A DNA stretch of 64,000 nucleotides from Actinomyces sp. UMB0138 (GTDB lineage Bacteria; Bacillota; Negativicutes; Veillonellales; Veillonellaceae). Where the stretch lies: assembly GCF_002849225.1 (NCBI RefSeq), contig NZ_PKMC01000002.1:496001-560000 (forward strand), in the 5' to 3' direction. The position numbers and the translations under genes are program-made. Below the pieces are notes generated by a model that was not told the DNA's origin, did no database searches, and worked only from the letters and a program-made list of their open reading frames with translations. Of the stretch, positions 62,933 through 64,000 are shown in pieces. Numbering within the stretch: position 1 is the stretch's first letter; each line of letters starts with the position of its first letter.

Positions 62933-64000
62933 TATCCTCTAAGCAAGGACGGATCGACCTTGCATTCCTTTCCTAGCCTCATAGGGGCGATCAGGCCCTT
63001 CTCGCGCAGGTCGTACAGCTTGCCCAGGACCCGGTCGCGAACTCCCCATGGATCAATAGTGTTCAAATAGATGCGGGTGCCGCCCTCGAACCCGGCAAGG
63101 GTAGAGATGCGCCACTTGACCAGAATCCGCCAGCGCAACGGCGAAGCTACCGAGGCCGGACGGTGGTACCACTCCTCGTTGCACGGCACATCCGGGCCGG
63201 TAGCGGCGTGCACGGCGTGCAGTATGTCAGAGACTCCCCGTACCTGTTCAGGTGCGGCCTCCCAGGGGTTCACCGGATCCCCGAGCGCCCACACCGCCAC
63301 CGTGGGGAAGCGGTGGCCAATGCCAGAGAGCGCCACCGCGTAATCATTCTGCGCCAATATCAGGTCGCGGGAAGCCCCCACGGACAAGATATCGTCATAA
63401 ATGTGCGGAGTGCGGCGGAGCCTGTCCATTTCGGCCTCGATCTGTACCGGGCGTTCATCGATAGCGACCAGCTGCTTGTGCAGGTGATCAAACGAGGCCC
63501 CAGCGGGCTTGCGCCAATTCTGGAAGGCCGCCACATAGCGCACTGCCGGATCCAAACCATACAAGTCACCCATGGAATCGCAGGTGAACTGGGTGTAGGC
63601 AGCATGCTCGTCCGGGGTGAGCGTGCCCGAGGACGCCAGTTGGGAATCGTTAGTAGCCCCATCCACGAAGTGGCGGCGCGCCACAATCACGTCGTGCCCG
63701 CCCGTGAAGAAGCCCATTGCCTGTGGCATCAGTTCCTCATCGCGTTGCGACTCGATCTTCTTCTCGGGAACGCCGTAGGCGCGCAGCCGGGCCTTTAGAA
63801 TCCGCATAACGTGGTCGTAGCCCACCGACGAGGAAAGGTAACGAGCCATCCGTTCGCGCTCCTGGGTACTGGGCTGGTGGCCGTGGTTTAGCGCCCAGTA
63901 GTTTGCAGAGACGATCTCAAAAAGATTGGGAATTCGGCGAAACTGGGCAACTTCATCTTCGAGTTCCTCGGCCGAAACCCCAACCTGCTTGACCCACTTT
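62932..64000 (-). CDS. DUF4921 family protein (GalT/HIT-like), 5' end beyond window
   Basis: The frame is open to the right edge, so about 356 residues are visible and the start lies beyond 64000; an ATG at 63849 is internal. The sequence NLFEIVSANYWALNHGH and FDHLHKQLVAIDERP, with HLHKQ resembling the HxHxQ active site of GalT-type nucleotidyl transferases, identifies DUF4921. A role in nucleotide-sugar or nucleoside phosphate transfer is possible but unproven. Coupled to the downstream membrane protein. Confidence 0.82.
   Translation of the reverse strand, partial: KWVKQVGVSAEELEDEVAQFRRIPNLFEIVSANYWALNHGHQPSTQERERMARYLSSSVGYDHVMRILKARLRAYGVPEKKIESQRDEELMPQAMGFFTGGHDVIVARRHFVDGATNDSQLASSGTLTPDEHAAYTQFTCDSMGDLYGLDPAVRYVAAFQNWRKPAGASFDHLHKQLVAIDERPVQIEAEMDRLRRTPHIYDDILSVGASRDLILAQNDYAVALSGIGHRFPTVAVWALGDPVNPWEAAPEQVRGVSDILHAVHAATGPDVPCNEEWYHRPASVASPLRWRILVKWRISTLAGFEGGTRIYLNTIDPWGVRDRVLGKLYDLREKGLIAPMRLGKECKVDPSLLRG

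Overview
The window is a GC-rich chromosomal segment from an actinobacterium, most likely of the Actinomycetaceae or a close relative. The evidence is frequent GTG starts, ATGA/GTGA-coupled genes, actinophage-type prophage genes, a DUF4235 gene, a YwiC-like gene and a fused MnhA-type antiporter subunit. The species cannot be fixed from sequence alone. It holds ordinary housekeeping DNA interrupted by two phage-derived islands, both at tRNA genes.

Layout. 1-8.5 kb: 3' part of purL, a small membrane protein, gdhA, serS, a Cof-type HAD phosphatase, a YihS-like sugar isomerase and a TIGR01440 protein. 8.5-17.35 kb: a defective prophage remnant between two convergent tRNA-Ser genes (TGA on +, GCT on -). 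It keeps HNH, small and large terminase, portal, a MuF protein with a C-terminal EndoU-like toxin domain, a coupled immunity candidate, scaffold and a capsid gene whose end is cut at the right junction. It has no integrase, tail or lysis genes. The sequences just downstream of the two tRNA-Ser genes form an inverted repeat of about 120 bp. 17.5-22.8 kb: a four-gene osmoprotectant ABC transporter, a nitroreductase and a fructosamine-kinase-like gene.

22,995-37,755: an apparently complete and very small prophage (14,722 bp between 39-bp att cores) in tRNA-Arg(ACG). Genes run rightward from a Cro-like gene through replication/HNH, terminases, portal, a protease-capsid fusion, connectors, tail genes with a -1 frameshift chaperone, a short tape measure protein, endolysin and holins. 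A repressor and a tyrosine integrase lie on the minus strand at opposite ends. The repressor ORF runs into the att core. In the lysogen it stops at a TGA completed by one host base. In the reconstructed attP the codon becomes TGG and the protein gains 16 residues ending in LAA, like an ssrA degradation tag. This has the architecture of integration-dependent immunity known from mycobacteriophages such as BPs, and is the most notable find.

37.8-64 kb: host genes again. They are an alpha/beta hydrolase, a YuiF-type transporter, a secreted low-complexity protein, an amino-acid permease with an S4 protein, two acidic proteins, a divergent TagI-like protein overlapping a YwiC-like gene, hrpB, dcd, an unknown gene, a membrane Fe-S oxidoreductase, a DHA2-type MFS exporter, the complete mnhACDEFG Na+/H+ antiporter operon with a DUF4235 gene, a membrane-anchored beta-propeller-like protein, and a DUF4921 gene that runs off the right edge.
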